Below are positions 7,623 to 15,699 of a DNA stretch of 33,249 nucleotides, in pieces (the first letter of the stretch is position 1; the number at the start of each line of letters is the position of its first letter). This DNA is from a bacterium (GTDB taxonomy: Bacteria; Desulfobacterota; Binatia; UBA12015): contig JAUIFY010000027.1 in assembly GCA_030430245.1 (NCBI GenBank), positions 1 to 33,249 on the forward strand. The letters run 5' to 3'. The position numbers were made by a program, and so were the translations under genes. The notes below the pieces were generated by a model. The model worked only from the letters and a program-made list of their open reading frames with translations, searched no databases and had not been told where the DNA came from.

Positions 7623-9782
7623 CTACGGGGCCTGGCGGATCGTCCGCGTTGGTCGAGGTTTGACGCGGGGCTGTGCTGGAGGGGTCGCGGCATGCTCGCG
7701 CAAGCGCGCGGCGAAGGTCGGGAGGTCGGGCACGGGCTTGGGGATGTGATCATCGAACACCCCCCATCGGGCCATTTCCGCGTCCTCCAGCGCGATGCCC
7801 GAGAGTGCAACGAACGGTGGCGGAACGGTGTCGGCCGAGAGCAGGGCCGCCAGTGCGGCTCGCGTCTCGTATCCGTTCATTCCCGGCAAGGTGAGGTCGA
7901 GCAGGACCACCGACGGCCTCCAGTCTCGAGCCACCTCGAGGGCTTCTTCTCCGCTCCGGCAGGCGCGGACCTCGAAGTCGCTCTCCTCCGACAGGAGAGT
8001 GGTGAGCGCATCCCGATTGCTCTCGTCGTCCTCCACCAAGAGCACCCGCGTCGAGCCGAGGGAGGTTGCGACCGCGCGAGGAGGTTCGGCGCCGTTGGTG
8101 TCCGGATTCGACTCGTCCCGAGGCTCCGCCCTGGGCAAGACGACGTGGACCGTCGCGCCCACACCGGGCTCTCCTTCGGCCCAGATCGAGCCTCCGTGCT
8201 GCTCCGCGATCCTTCGGCACACGGCCAGGCCGATCCCGGAACCCTCGACGTCGCTGGCGGCGCCTCGATGGAACGCGTCGAAGAGGCGCTCGGCCTTCGC
8301 GGGGTCGATCCCCCGGCCATTGTCCGACACCAGGATCTCCCAGGAGTCGTCGGGTTGGACCGACGCCAGGCGGAGGGCGAGGTGAGGTACCACATCGGCA
8401 CGACGGTACTTCAGAGAATTCTCGATCAGGTTCGCGAACAGCTGCTTCAGCTGATCGCGATCGCCCAGGACTTCCGGCAGGCCGTCGCTCTCGATTTCGG
8501 CCTGGTCCAACGCGTCGCGAGCCTCGAGCTCTGCGACGATCTCCCGAATGAGCAGCGGAAGCGAGACCGACATCGTAGGAAGCGCTCCGCGGACCGCACG
8601 GGCCAGAGCCAGCTCGCGGTCGATCATGCGCGCCATTCGCTCGACTTCGGCGCGCGCCCGATCGGCGTATTGCTGATCGTCGACGCTGTCGCTCAATGCG
8701 GGGGAACGGGCGAGGACTTCGAGCCAGGCTCCGACCGCGGAGAGCGGTCGGCGAAGCTCGTGCGAGACGAACCCGCCGAAGCGACGAAGGTTTTCGTTCA
8801 CCGAGGCGAGGTGGTCCTGGACCTGACGGCGTCGCTCGTTCTCCGCCGCGAGCTCCCGGTTCGTCGACTCGAGGTCGGCCGTGCGCCGACGGACGCGCAG
8901 CTCGAGCTCGGCATTGAGCTCCGCCAGCTCGGCGGTGCGTTCCCTCTCCTTGCTGGCCGAGCGAACGAGAAGGACCAGGAGAAGAGTCAGCAACGTCCCC
9001 AGGACGAGTGTGACCGCGGGCAGTGCCGAACGGGCGGACTCGGTGAAGCGCGCGGAGGGGCTGACCGCCAGGAACCAGCCGATCGAGGGGTCGCCGTCGA
9101 ACAAAGGGCGTCGCAGCAGGGGACTCTCGCCCGGCGGGTCGCGACTCTCGTAGGCGACGCCTACCGGCCCGGTGACGACCACGTGGTTGCGTCGCGCCTC
9201 CTCCGTCAGCGCGTTCTCGAAGAAGGCGTCCAACTGGATGGACGCGCCGAGCCACGCGGGTTCTCCGGGGAGCGGAGTCTCGATGCGAAAGGCCCACTGG
9301 CCTCCCGCGAGGGGGATGGGTCTGGTCACGACGGTACCCCGGACGACGGCCAATGGAGCCGGCTCCACACCCTCGTCTGCGGGGAGAAGCGTCGGATCGA
9401 GATCGGCGCGTGCGATTCGCGCCCCGGGCGACGTCCCGGCACCCAGCCATTCGATCCACAGGACTTCGGGGAAGCGCTCCATCACGAAACGTGCCTCGGC
9501 TCCCCACGCGCGAAGACCGTCCTCGTCGGCGGTCGTTGCACGAATCGACAAGAAGCGAATGGACTCGGACAAGGTTTCGAGTCGCCCGGCGGTCTCGGCG
9601 CGAACGGCCGCGGCGATCCCACGTGACAGACTCAAGACCTCGCGCCTCTCTCCGTCCAGCGCGATGAGCCAGAAGCCGAGCGTGCAGCCGACCGAGAGCA
9701 GCGCGGCGAGCAACATCCCGGACCTACGGGCGCGGACGCCGGCTGCATTGCGATGGCTCGGTCGCTCGGACGCCTGCGTCAC
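7623..9782 (-). CDS. Hybrid sensor histidine kinase with C-terminal receiver
   Basis: A 719-residue membrane sensor. Domain order: TM1 about 23-42, an extracytoplasmic CHASE-like sensor about 43-253, TM2 about 254-273, and a coiled coil 278-335 (KERERTAELAELNAELELR). Then come HisKA with SHELRRP (His341) and HATPase_c with N box NLIENSLKY (Asn455), SDNGRGI (Asp487) and GSGIGLAVC. The receiver covers 579-700, with VLLVEDDESN, phospho-acceptor Asp629 (LLDLTLPGMNG) and IPKPV (Lys682). All key residues are present, so it should autophosphorylate and pass phosphate to its own receiver. No output domain or adjacent response regulator is present, so the final target is elsewhere. The start is GTG 9780-9782; an internal ATG (residue 23) would remove the basic N-terminus. 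It is monocistronic. The ligand is unknown. Confidence 0.93.
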   Translation of the reverse strand: MTQASERPSHRNAAGVRARRSGMLLAALLSVGCTLGFWLIALDGERREVLSLSRGIAAAVRAETAGRLETLSESIRFLSIRATTADEDGLRAWGAEARFVMERFPEVLWIEWLGAGTSPGARIARADLDPTLLPADEGVEPAPLAVVRGTVVTRPIPLAGGQWAFRIETPLPGEPAWLGASIQLDAFFENALTEEARRNHVVVTGPVGVAYESRDPPGESPLLRRPLFDGDPSIGWFLAVSPSARFTESARSALPAVTLVLGTLLTLLLVLLVRSASKERERTAELAELNAELELRVRRRTADLESTNRELAAENERRRQVQDHLASVNENLRRFGGFVSHELRRPLSAVGAWLEVLARSPALSDSVDDQQYADRARAEVERMARMIDRELALARAVRGALPTMSVSLPLLIREIVAELEARDALDQAEIESDGLPEVLGDRDQLKQLFANLIENSLKYRRADVVPHLALRLASVQPDDSWEILVSDNGRGIDPAKAERLFDAFHRGAASDVEGSGIGLAVCRRIAEQHGGSIWAEGEPGVGATVHVVLPRAEPRDESNPDTNGAEPPRAVATSLGSTRVLLVEDDESNRDALTTLLSEESDFEVRACRSGEEALEVARDWRPSVVLLDLTLPGMNGYETRAALAALLSADTVPPPFVALSGIALEDAEMARWGVFDDHIPKPVPDLPTFAARLREHAATPPAQPRVKPRPTRTIRQAP

Positions 9783-9794
9783 GGTAATCGAGTT

Positions 9795-9815
9795 TCTCCG
9801 CTGCGTGAGCGGAGA
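9795..9815 (-). promoter_or_regulatory. Hairpin in the sensor-kinase leader
   Basis: A perfect 8-bp inverted repeat TCTCCGCT/AGCGGAGA with a 5-base loop lies 13 bases upstream of the GTG start of the kinase. On the mRNA, the GGAGA of the right arm is the only Shine-Dalgarno-like element, so the stem could hide it. It could equally be a dyad operator. The effect is inferred. Confidence 0.4.
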
Positions 9816-10031
9816 GCAAGGATCTGGAGTCCCGAGGTCGCTCGTGCGGCTCCGCGTGCAGGGAATCGTGTAGATTCTTCAATCGACAGGTGTCGGAAGC
9901 CCCCGGCCCATGCTTCCGCCCGGAATCTCGTGCTCTGCGTCGGTGGGTCGACTGGCATGTGGCGTGCTCGGGACGAATGCGTGCTCGGCATTCGCCTCTC
10001 GCTCCCGCGCGCTCCGAATCGGTTCGTCTCG

Positions 10032-10466
10032 ATGCGCGTCACGCCGTTCGTGCTCGGCGTCGGCGTCCTCGCGGCGATCGCTTCCGCGCCGACGGCGATC
10101 GCCTCTCCGTCGGAGACGGAGGAGGGGCTGTGGCGCGACGTGGCTGCGGCCCTCTGGGACCGTGAGCATCGTCGTGTGGAGGTGGAGTCCGTGCAAGGGG
10201 GCGTCGTCCGCCTCAGCGGCGTCGCCGGCGAGGTCGGCGCGCCGTTGGAGGCGTTGCGCGTCGTGTCCGAGGTGCGCGGCGTGGAGCACGTCCATCTCCG
10301 GCTCGATCCCGACGCCTACGGACGGCCTCGCCCGCATTCTCCCGTTCGCTCGATCGGTGCGGGCCGGTCGGGTGCCACGGTCGGAGTGAGGACGGAAGAC
10401 CTGCACGCGTCTTCCGAGGGTCTCCGGAATCTCGCGCGGCGCTTGCTCTCACCCGCGCCCGACTAG
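10032..10466 (+). CDS. Periplasmic single-BON-domain protein
   Basis: 144 residues. An N-terminal signal peptide (MRVTPFVLGVGVLAAIASAP, cleavage probably near Ala-Ser-Pro at 27-29) is followed by one BON domain at about 35-95: VEVESVQGGVVRLSGVAGEV, then LRVVSEVRGVEHVHLRL. The V-x-L-x-G-x-V and V-x-G-V-x-x-V pattern is the BON signature (OsmY type, phospholipid or membrane association). The C-terminal ~50 residues are disordered, Arg/Ser/Gly-rich and match nothing I know. ATG 10032 is chosen because it opens the signal peptide. Upstream frame extension is not protein-like. It lies 92 bases before the beta-lactamase-like hydrolase on the same strand. Confidence 0.75.
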   Translation: MRVTPFVLGVGVLAAIASAPTAIASPSETEEGLWRDVAAALWDREHRRVEVESVQGGVVRLSGVAGEVGAPLEALRVVSEVRGVEHVHLRLDPDAYGRPRPHSPVRSIGAGRSGATVGVRTEDLHASSEGLRNLARRLLSPAPD

Positions 10467-10533
10467 CGGAGTCGATCGCGTGCATCGCTCCGCTCGTCGT
10501 CCGCGACGGAGGCCTTTGGGCATTCCCGCATTC

Positions 10534-10558
10534 CCGGTCTCGGGTGTATAGAGACCGG
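10534..10558 (+). promoter_or_regulatory. Inverted repeat and -10-like box abutting the hydrolase start codon
   Basis: A perfect 8-bp repeat CCGGTCTC/GAGACCGG with a 9-base loop ends exactly at the base before ATG 10559. The loop and right arm contain TATAGA (10547-10552), a plausible -10 box, which would put transcription start at or next to the A of the ATG. There is no Shine-Dalgarno. A leaderless transcript with an overlapping operator is the simplest reading, by inference. Confidence 0.35.
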
Positions 10559-11749
10559 ATGAGCGAGACCGTTCCCGTCCATGGCGCGTGCGACTCCCGT
10601 TTCTCGCGAGTGCGCGACGTCTTCCGCAAGGGCTTCGAGTCCGGCGAGCAGCTCGGCGCTTCCGTGAGCTTCGTGCTCGACGGCGAGACCGTCGTCGACT
10701 TGTGGGGAGGCTGGCAGGACTTCGAGCACGAGCGGGAATGGGAGCGCGATACGCTCGTGAACCTGTTCTCGACGACCAAGGGAATGACCGCGCTCTGCGC
10801 GCACATCCTCGTCGAGCGGGGTGAGCTGGACGTGGACGCGCCCGTTGCGCGCTACTGGCCCGAGTTCGCCGTGAACGGGAAGGAGCAGATCCCCGTGCGC
10901 TGGCTGCTCTCGCACCAGGCCGGGCTCGTCGGGTTGCATGCGCCGATCTCGGCGGCGGACGCGTATCGGTGGGATCCCATGGTCGAGGCGCTCGCCGCGG
11001 AGACGCCCTGGTGGGAGCCGGGAGAGAAGCACGGCTATCACGCGCTCACGTTCGGATATCTGGTGGGCGAGGTGATTCGGCGCGTGTCGGGGAAGAGCGT
11101 TGGCACGTTCTTCCGCGAAAACGTGGCTATGCCGCTCGATGCCGACTTCCACATCGGTCTGGCGGCGAAGCACGACGCACGCACCTCGAAGCTCCACGGC
11201 CGACTCTTCGCGCCTTCGGACGGGGAAGGTTCCGGCAAGGCTTCGCGCCTTCCGGATGCGGTGCAGAAGCTGATGCGCGATTTCCGCGATCCGTCGACGC
11301 CCAGCGGCGCGGCGTTCGCGATGGCGGGCATGGACCACAACTCGCGGGAGTGGCGCGCGGCCGAAGTTCCGGCCGCGAACGGGCACGGCACGGCCCGGGC
11401 GCTTTCGCGCATCTACGGAGCGCTCGCGCGCGGCGGGGAGATCGACGGCGTGCGCGTCCTGGAGCCACAGACGATCGAGGCGGCGATCGAGGAGCAGGTG
11501 TTCGGCCCCGACGCGGTGCTGGGAGGGATGCCCATGCGGTTCGGGCTGGGCTTCATGCTCCGTCAGGACTTCATGCCGATTGCCCCGAGCGATCGCGGCT
11601 TCGGGCACCCGGGTGCCGGCGGTTCGATCGGGATGGCCGATCCCGACGCCCGCGTCGGCTTCGGCTTTACGCTGAACAAGATGCAGATGGGCCTTCTCGG
11701 TGCGGCCGGCGCGTTTCAGATGCTGAACGCGTTCTATGACGAGATCTGA
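10559..11749 (+). CDS. Serine hydrolase of the class C beta-lactamase/EstB family
   Basis: 396 residues with the active-site tetrad S71-T-T-K74 (NLFSTTKGMTAL), a Tyr motif YHALTFGYL in place of Y-x-N, and a C-terminal GHPGAGGSIGMADP element in place of the KTG box. The ALCAHILVERGELDVDAPVARYWPEF stretch after the SxxK helix and LLSHQAGL are typical of family VIII carboxylesterases and related hydrolases. No signal peptide is seen, so it is probably cytoplasmic and more likely an esterase/amidase than a beta-lactamase. The substrate is unknown. It is convergent with the MAPEG gene (26-base gap). The N-terminus (MSETVPVHGACDSRF) has no ribosome site. Confidence 0.88.
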   Translation: MSETVPVHGACDSRFSRVRDVFRKGFESGEQLGASVSFVLDGETVVDLWGGWQDFEHEREWERDTLVNLFSTTKGMTALCAHILVERGELDVDAPVARYWPEFAVNGKEQIPVRWLLSHQAGLVGLHAPISAADAYRWDPMVEALAAETPWWEPGEKHGYHALTFGYLVGEVIRRVSGKSVGTFFRENVAMPLDADFHIGLAAKHDARTSKLHGRLFAPSDGEGSGKASRLPDAVQKLMRDFRDPSTPSGAAFAMAGMDHNSREWRAAEVPAANGHGTARALSRIYGALARGGEIDGVRVLEPQTIEAAIEEQVFGPDAVLGGMPMRFGLGFMLRQDFMPIAPSDRGFGHPGAGGSIGMADPDARVGFGFTLNKMQMGLLGAAGAFQMLNAFYDEI

Positions 11750-11775
11750 GCGGCGTCCGCCGGGGCCTCTCGCGC

Positions 11776-12192
11776 CTACGTCACGGCCAGGATCGTGCGC
11801 ACCGCCAGGACGGCCAGGACGATCGTCGAGATCGAGAAGATCGTGAACCGCACCATCACCTTGTTCGAGGTGCATTGGACCAGCGAGTGCGCGATTCGAA
11901 GCACGACGTAGCCCCACGCGAGGCCGACGGCAAAGCCGTCGGCCTGCCCTGCGACCTGAGCCGCGAGCGCCGTCGCGTAGAAGATCGTCGGCTGCTCCAT
12001 TAGGTGGTTGTAGTTGTCGGAGATCCACATGATCTCCGGGGGCAGGTCCAGCGTGCGGGTTCGCGCGGCGTCCTGGGGGTCGATTTTCGCCTTCTGCATC
12101 GCCGGGATGCGCGTGGCGTACATCCACGCCCAGATGACGAGACTCCACAAGACGAGGGCCAGGACCGGCGCGACGAGCGGGGCTTGTTCCAT
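11776..12192 (-). CDS. MAPEG-family membrane protein
   Basis: 138 residues with four predicted helices. The first span is LVAPVLALVLWSLVIWAWMY. The conserved motif NHLMEQPTIFYATAL (about 62-76) corresponds to the family's N-x-x-E-Q-P-x-x-F. Members include microsomal glutathione S-transferases and leukotriene C4 synthase; bacterial forms are mostly uncharacterised inner-membrane proteins. The start has a good ribosome site (GGAGGAGAA) upstream. It is divergent from the lipoprotein at 12307 and monocistronic. Confidence 0.88.
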   Translation of the reverse strand: MEQAPLVAPVLALVLWSLVIWAWMYATRIPAMQKAKIDPQDAARTRTLDLPPEIMWISDNYNHLMEQPTIFYATALAAQVAGQADGFAVGLAWGYVVLRIAHSLVQCTSNKVMVRFTIFSISTIVLAVLAVRTILAVT

Positions 12193-12306
12193 GTCGTTCT
12201 CCTCCTGGGACAGACATTAGGGGCTCCTCCACGGCGGCGGCAAGTCTCGCTCGGGTCGCGGATTCGTGGGTCGCTCGCCGAGCGCCCGACGGCTAGAAGG
12301 GGCGGG

Positions 12307-14544
12307 ATGATGAGCTTCTTCCGCTCGGCCTCTCTTCGTCTTCTCCTCGCACCTCTGCTGCTCGTCGCTTGTTCCGACCGTGAGCTCTCCGACGGGTCGG
12401 GTGGAGGGGACGGCAGCATCTTCTCCTTCGCCAACGGCTGCTACGCCCTGGAGGACGCCTCGAGCGGGCGCGGTCTTCGGCGCACGTCCGGGGGCTTTTC
12501 CTTCGGGGGCGGGCGCACTCCCTTCTTCCTCAAGCCGTCGGGTCTCGGTCGTTACCTGCTCTTCGACGACGAGGCCGGCTACGTGGTCTCCGACGGTGCG
12601 CGGGTGTTGCGAGCGACCCGTTTGGAGTCGGACCTGTCGCTCGTCGACGACACCTTCCGATCGGACGCCGAGTGGGATCTCGAGGCGGGCAGCGCCCGTG
12701 GTCGGTTCCTGCTGCGCCACCGCGCTTCCGGGGGGTACCTGGGTACGGGCGGACTCCGCGGAGCGGCAGGGGCTGCGGAGATCGTCTTGCTCTCGACGAC
12801 GGGCTGCACCGAGTTTCCCGAAGACACGACTCACAGCGACGGGGAGGTCGTGCCGCGGACCTTCGACGACGGATCCGTGTTCGGGATCGTCGACACCCAC
12901 TCGCACATCCTCGCGAACTACGGCTTCGGCGGGGGCGGGATCTTCCACGGCGCCCCGTTTCACCCGCTGGGCGTCGAGCACGCGCTGATGAGCTGCGAGC
13001 CGTTCCACGGCGCGGGCGGGCGCAAGGACCTGTTTGGCGCCGGCTTCGATGCGGGCGGGAGTCTCGTGCTCGAGGACTTCGTCGGCGCCCTGGTGTCGGG
13101 CGAGCTGCCCGAGTTCAACCACGCGACGGACGGTTGGCCTACCTTCACCGACTGGCCGAGTGGACCGTTCAGCTCGACGCACCAAACGCAGTACTACAAG
13201 TGGATCGAGCGGGCCTATCTCGCGGGCTTGCGCCTCATCGTGCAGCACGCGGTGAGCAATCAGGTGATCTGCGACCTGCTCGGAAACGGTGGCTTCCAGC
13301 CCATTCGCTACTCGTGCAACGACATGGTGGCGGTCGATCGCCAGCTCGATGAGATTCGTGCGATGCAAGACTACATCGACGCGCAGGAGGGGGGGCCGGG
13401 TCGAGGGTGGTTCCGGATCGTGACTTCTCCCGCGGAGGCGCGTGAGGTCATCGCGAGCGGTAAGCTCGCGGTCGTTCTCGGCATCGAGACCTCGAATCTG
13501 TTCGATTGCCCCCTCACGCCGCCCGGTGGTGGCGCACGCTGTACGGAGGCGGACGTTCGGAGTCGGCTGGACGAGTACCACGCGCGCGGCGTGCGGATCG
13601 TCTTCCCGGTTCACAAGTACGACAACGCCTTCTCCGCGGGTGATGGCCAGAAGGGCATTCTCGAGCTCGGTAACCTCATCCAGACGAGCCATTTCAACAA
13701 CTTCACGACGGACTGCGATCTCTCGGTCGATACCGTGTTCGACCGGGGCGCTTCGACCTTTCCGGGGCTCATCGAGGCGCGCGACGACTACCTGGCCCCG
13801 GCCTCGAACGACTGGAGTCAGTTCTACGTGGACCCGATCGGCGAGCTCTCGCCGATCCTCGACCGGTTCTTCACGCCCGCCGACCCCGAGATCGACCTGC
13901 ATTGTCAGAACGCGGGGCTCACCGCTCTCGGCGAGTTCTTGCTCGACGAGCTGATGGATCGCGGGATGATCCCCGAGATCGACCACCTTCCCAGTCGCGC
14001 GTACAAGCGGGCCTTCGAGATCTTGCAGGAGAACGACTACCCGGCGGCCGGTACGCACGGTCTCGACAACCGGGGACGGCTCTATGAATTGGGTGGTGTC
14101 TCGAAGACGGGCTTCGGCACGTGTCGCACCCCCGGCGAGAGCTCGACCGTCGACGACGGATTTCAGGAGCGCCTCGCTCGCATCGAAGCGGCGGGTGGAT
14201 TCCCCGCGATCGGATTCGGGTTCGATCTGAACGGGTTCGCCGGCGCGCCCGGACCCCGCTTCGGCCCGCGCAGTCGGTGCTCGACGCCCCAGTCCGATCC
14301 GGTGACCCATCCGTTCGAATCCTTCGCTGGAGACGTCACGTTCAACCAGCCGCGGCTCGGAGAGCGGGTCCTCGACTTCAATACGGAAGGTCTCGCGCAC
14401 ATCGGCCTGCTACCGGAGCTTCTCGAAGACGTCCGCGGAGATGGTGTCACGGACGCCGAGATCGAGCCTCTCTTCAAGTCGGCCGAGGCGTATCTGCGAA
14501 TGTGGGAGAAGGCCGAGCGGCGCGGCGCGGAGCGCGGCGCGTGA
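12307..14544 (+). CDS. Lipid-anchored amidohydrolase/membrane-dipeptidase-like protein with beta-trefoil-like N-domain
   Basis: 745 residues. A lipoprotein signal peptide ends at Cys22 (LLLAPLLLVACSD). Residues ~38-165 hold repeated elements such as NGCYALEDASSGRGL, GRYLLFDDEAGYVV and RFLLRHRASGGYLGTGG. These resemble beta-trefoil/fascin-like modules. The catalytic part starts at IVDTHSHI (metal H-x-H, about residue 197). Further conserved-looking sites are VVLGIETSNLFDC, RIVFPVHKYDNAF, IPEIDHLPSRAY and PAIGFGFDLNGFAG, in the order of M19/renal-dipeptidase-type barrels. Paired Cys residues suggest an exported protein. The reaction cannot be named. ATG 12307 and ATG 12310 are adjacent possible starts. 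Confidence 0.7.
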   Translation: MMSFFRSASLRLLLAPLLLVACSDRELSDGSGGGDGSIFSFANGCYALEDASSGRGLRRTSGGFSFGGGRTPFFLKPSGLGRYLLFDDEAGYVVSDGARVLRATRLESDLSLVDDTFRSDAEWDLEAGSARGRFLLRHRASGGYLGTGGLRGAAGAAEIVLLSTTGCTEFPEDTTHSDGEVVPRTFDDGSVFGIVDTHSHILANYGFGGGGIFHGAPFHPLGVEHALMSCEPFHGAGGRKDLFGAGFDAGGSLVLEDFVGALVSGELPEFNHATDGWPTFTDWPSGPFSSTHQTQYYKWIERAYLAGLRLIVQHAVSNQVICDLLGNGGFQPIRYSCNDMVAVDRQLDEIRAMQDYIDAQEGGPGRGWFRIVTSPAEAREVIASGKLAVVLGIETSNLFDCPLTPPGGGARCTEADVRSRLDEYHARGVRIVFPVHKYDNAFSAGDGQKGILELGNLIQTSHFNNFTTDCDLSVDTVFDRGASTFPGLIEARDDYLAPASNDWSQFYVDPIGELSPILDRFFTPADPEIDLHCQNAGLTALGEFLLDELMDRGMIPEIDHLPSRAYKRAFEILQENDYPAAGTHGLDNRGRLYELGGVSKTGFGTCRTPGESSTVDDGFQERLARIEAAGGFPAIGFGFDLNGFAGAPGPRFGPRSRCSTPQSDPVTHPFESFAGDVTFNQPRLGERVLDFNTEGLAHIGLLPELLEDVRGDGVTDAEIEPLFKSAEAYLRMWEKAERRGAERGA

Positions 14545-14612
14545 GCCAGTGTCGAGCTGGTGGAGCGATCGGGGCGTTGATACGGCCCCGTCATCGAAGG
14601 TAGCCTCGGACG

Positions 14613-15677
14613 ATGACGGCACTTCTTCCACTTCCCCCGCAGCCCGAAGGTCTTCGGTGGCCGACGACGGATTGGCCGCGAGGCGAGCTCGACCCTCGAG
14701 TGGACGTCGAGGCCCTGGACACGCTTCTCGACCGCGCGTTCTCCGACCCTCTCCCGGACGACCTCGAGCGCACGCACGCGGTGGTGGTCATCTATCGCGG
14801 GGAGTGCGTGGTCGAGCGCTACGCGCCGGATACGGCACCGGACGATCCCTGTGCGTCGTGGTCCATGGCGAAGAGCATCACCAACGCGCTGGTCGGGATC
14901 CTCGTACGGGAGGGGCGCCTCGACGTCTCCGATCCCATCGGCGCTCGCGAGTGGAGCCCCGACGACCCGCGGAGCCGCATCACGATCGATCAGATGCTGC
15001 GCATGGTCGACGGCCTACGGTTTCGGGAGGCCGAGCATCTGGGTGACGGCTCGGTCCGGTACTACTCCGAGGAAGAGTCGGACGTGATTCCGATGCTCTT
15101 CGGCCATGGGCGAAACGACGTCGCGGGCTTCGCCGCGACCCTCCCCTACGTCGCCGAGCCCGAGAGTCGCTGGAACTACAACAGTGGCGCGAGCAACCTC
15201 CTGGCCCGACGCGTGTCCGAGGTGGTCGGTGGTGGCGAGGAAGGCATGCGTGCCTTCATGGAGCGGGAGCTGTTCGGCCCGATCGGGATGCGTACGGCGA
15301 AACCGACGTTCGACGCAGCGGGGAACTTCGTGGGCTCCGCCTACTGTGCGTGCAGCGCACGCGACTTCGCCCGCTTCGGGTATCTGTTCCTGCGCGACGG
15401 TGTCTGGGGCGGGCGGCGCATCCTCCCCGAGGGCTGGGTCGACTACTGCCGGACGCCGAGCCCGCAGTCCGCGCGCCAGTATGGCGCTCATTTCTGGACG
15501 ATCCCGGGCAGCCTCGGTCTGTTCTCGTGTCAGGGAGCGTTCGGCCAGCGGATCCTGATCAGTCCGAAGCTCGACCTCGTGGCCGTGCGCGTGGGAAACA
15601 CCGCGGCCGAGAAGGTCGGCAACGTCGTTCGCTATTGCAAGGAGCTGGTGGACGCGTTTCGCCCGACCGTGGCGTGA
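14613..15677 (+). CDS. Serine hydrolase, beta-lactamase/6-aminohexanoate-dimer hydrolase type
   Basis: 354 residues. SxxK is S84-M-A-K87 (CASWSMAKSITNALVG). The second motif is Y-N-S in WNYNSGASNLLARR. A C-terminal region (YGAHFWTIPG, FGQRILISPKLDLVAVRVGN) matches the NylB-like branch. QMLRMVDGL corresponds to the LLTMTSGL block of the family. No signal peptide is visible. The natural substrate is probably an ester or amide. It begins 68 bases after the lipoprotein hydrolase gene and is followed 22 bases later by the large membrane protein, so the three plus-strand genes could be co-transcribed. Confidence 0.88.
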   Translation: MTALLPLPPQPEGLRWPTTDWPRGELDPRVDVEALDTLLDRAFSDPLPDDLERTHAVVVIYRGECVVERYAPDTAPDDPCASWSMAKSITNALVGILVREGRLDVSDPIGAREWSPDDPRSRITIDQMLRMVDGLRFREAEHLGDGSVRYYSEEESDVIPMLFGHGRNDVAGFAATLPYVAEPESRWNYNSGASNLLARRVSEVVGGGEEGMRAFMERELFGPIGMRTAKPTFDAAGNFVGSAYCACSARDFARFGYLFLRDGVWGGRRILPEGWVDYCRTPSPQSARQYGAHFWTIPGSLGLFSCQGAFGQRILISPKLDLVAVRVGNTAAEKVGNVVRYCKELVDAFRPTVA

Positions 15678-15699
15678 GAGACCTCGAGATCGTGTGCAG

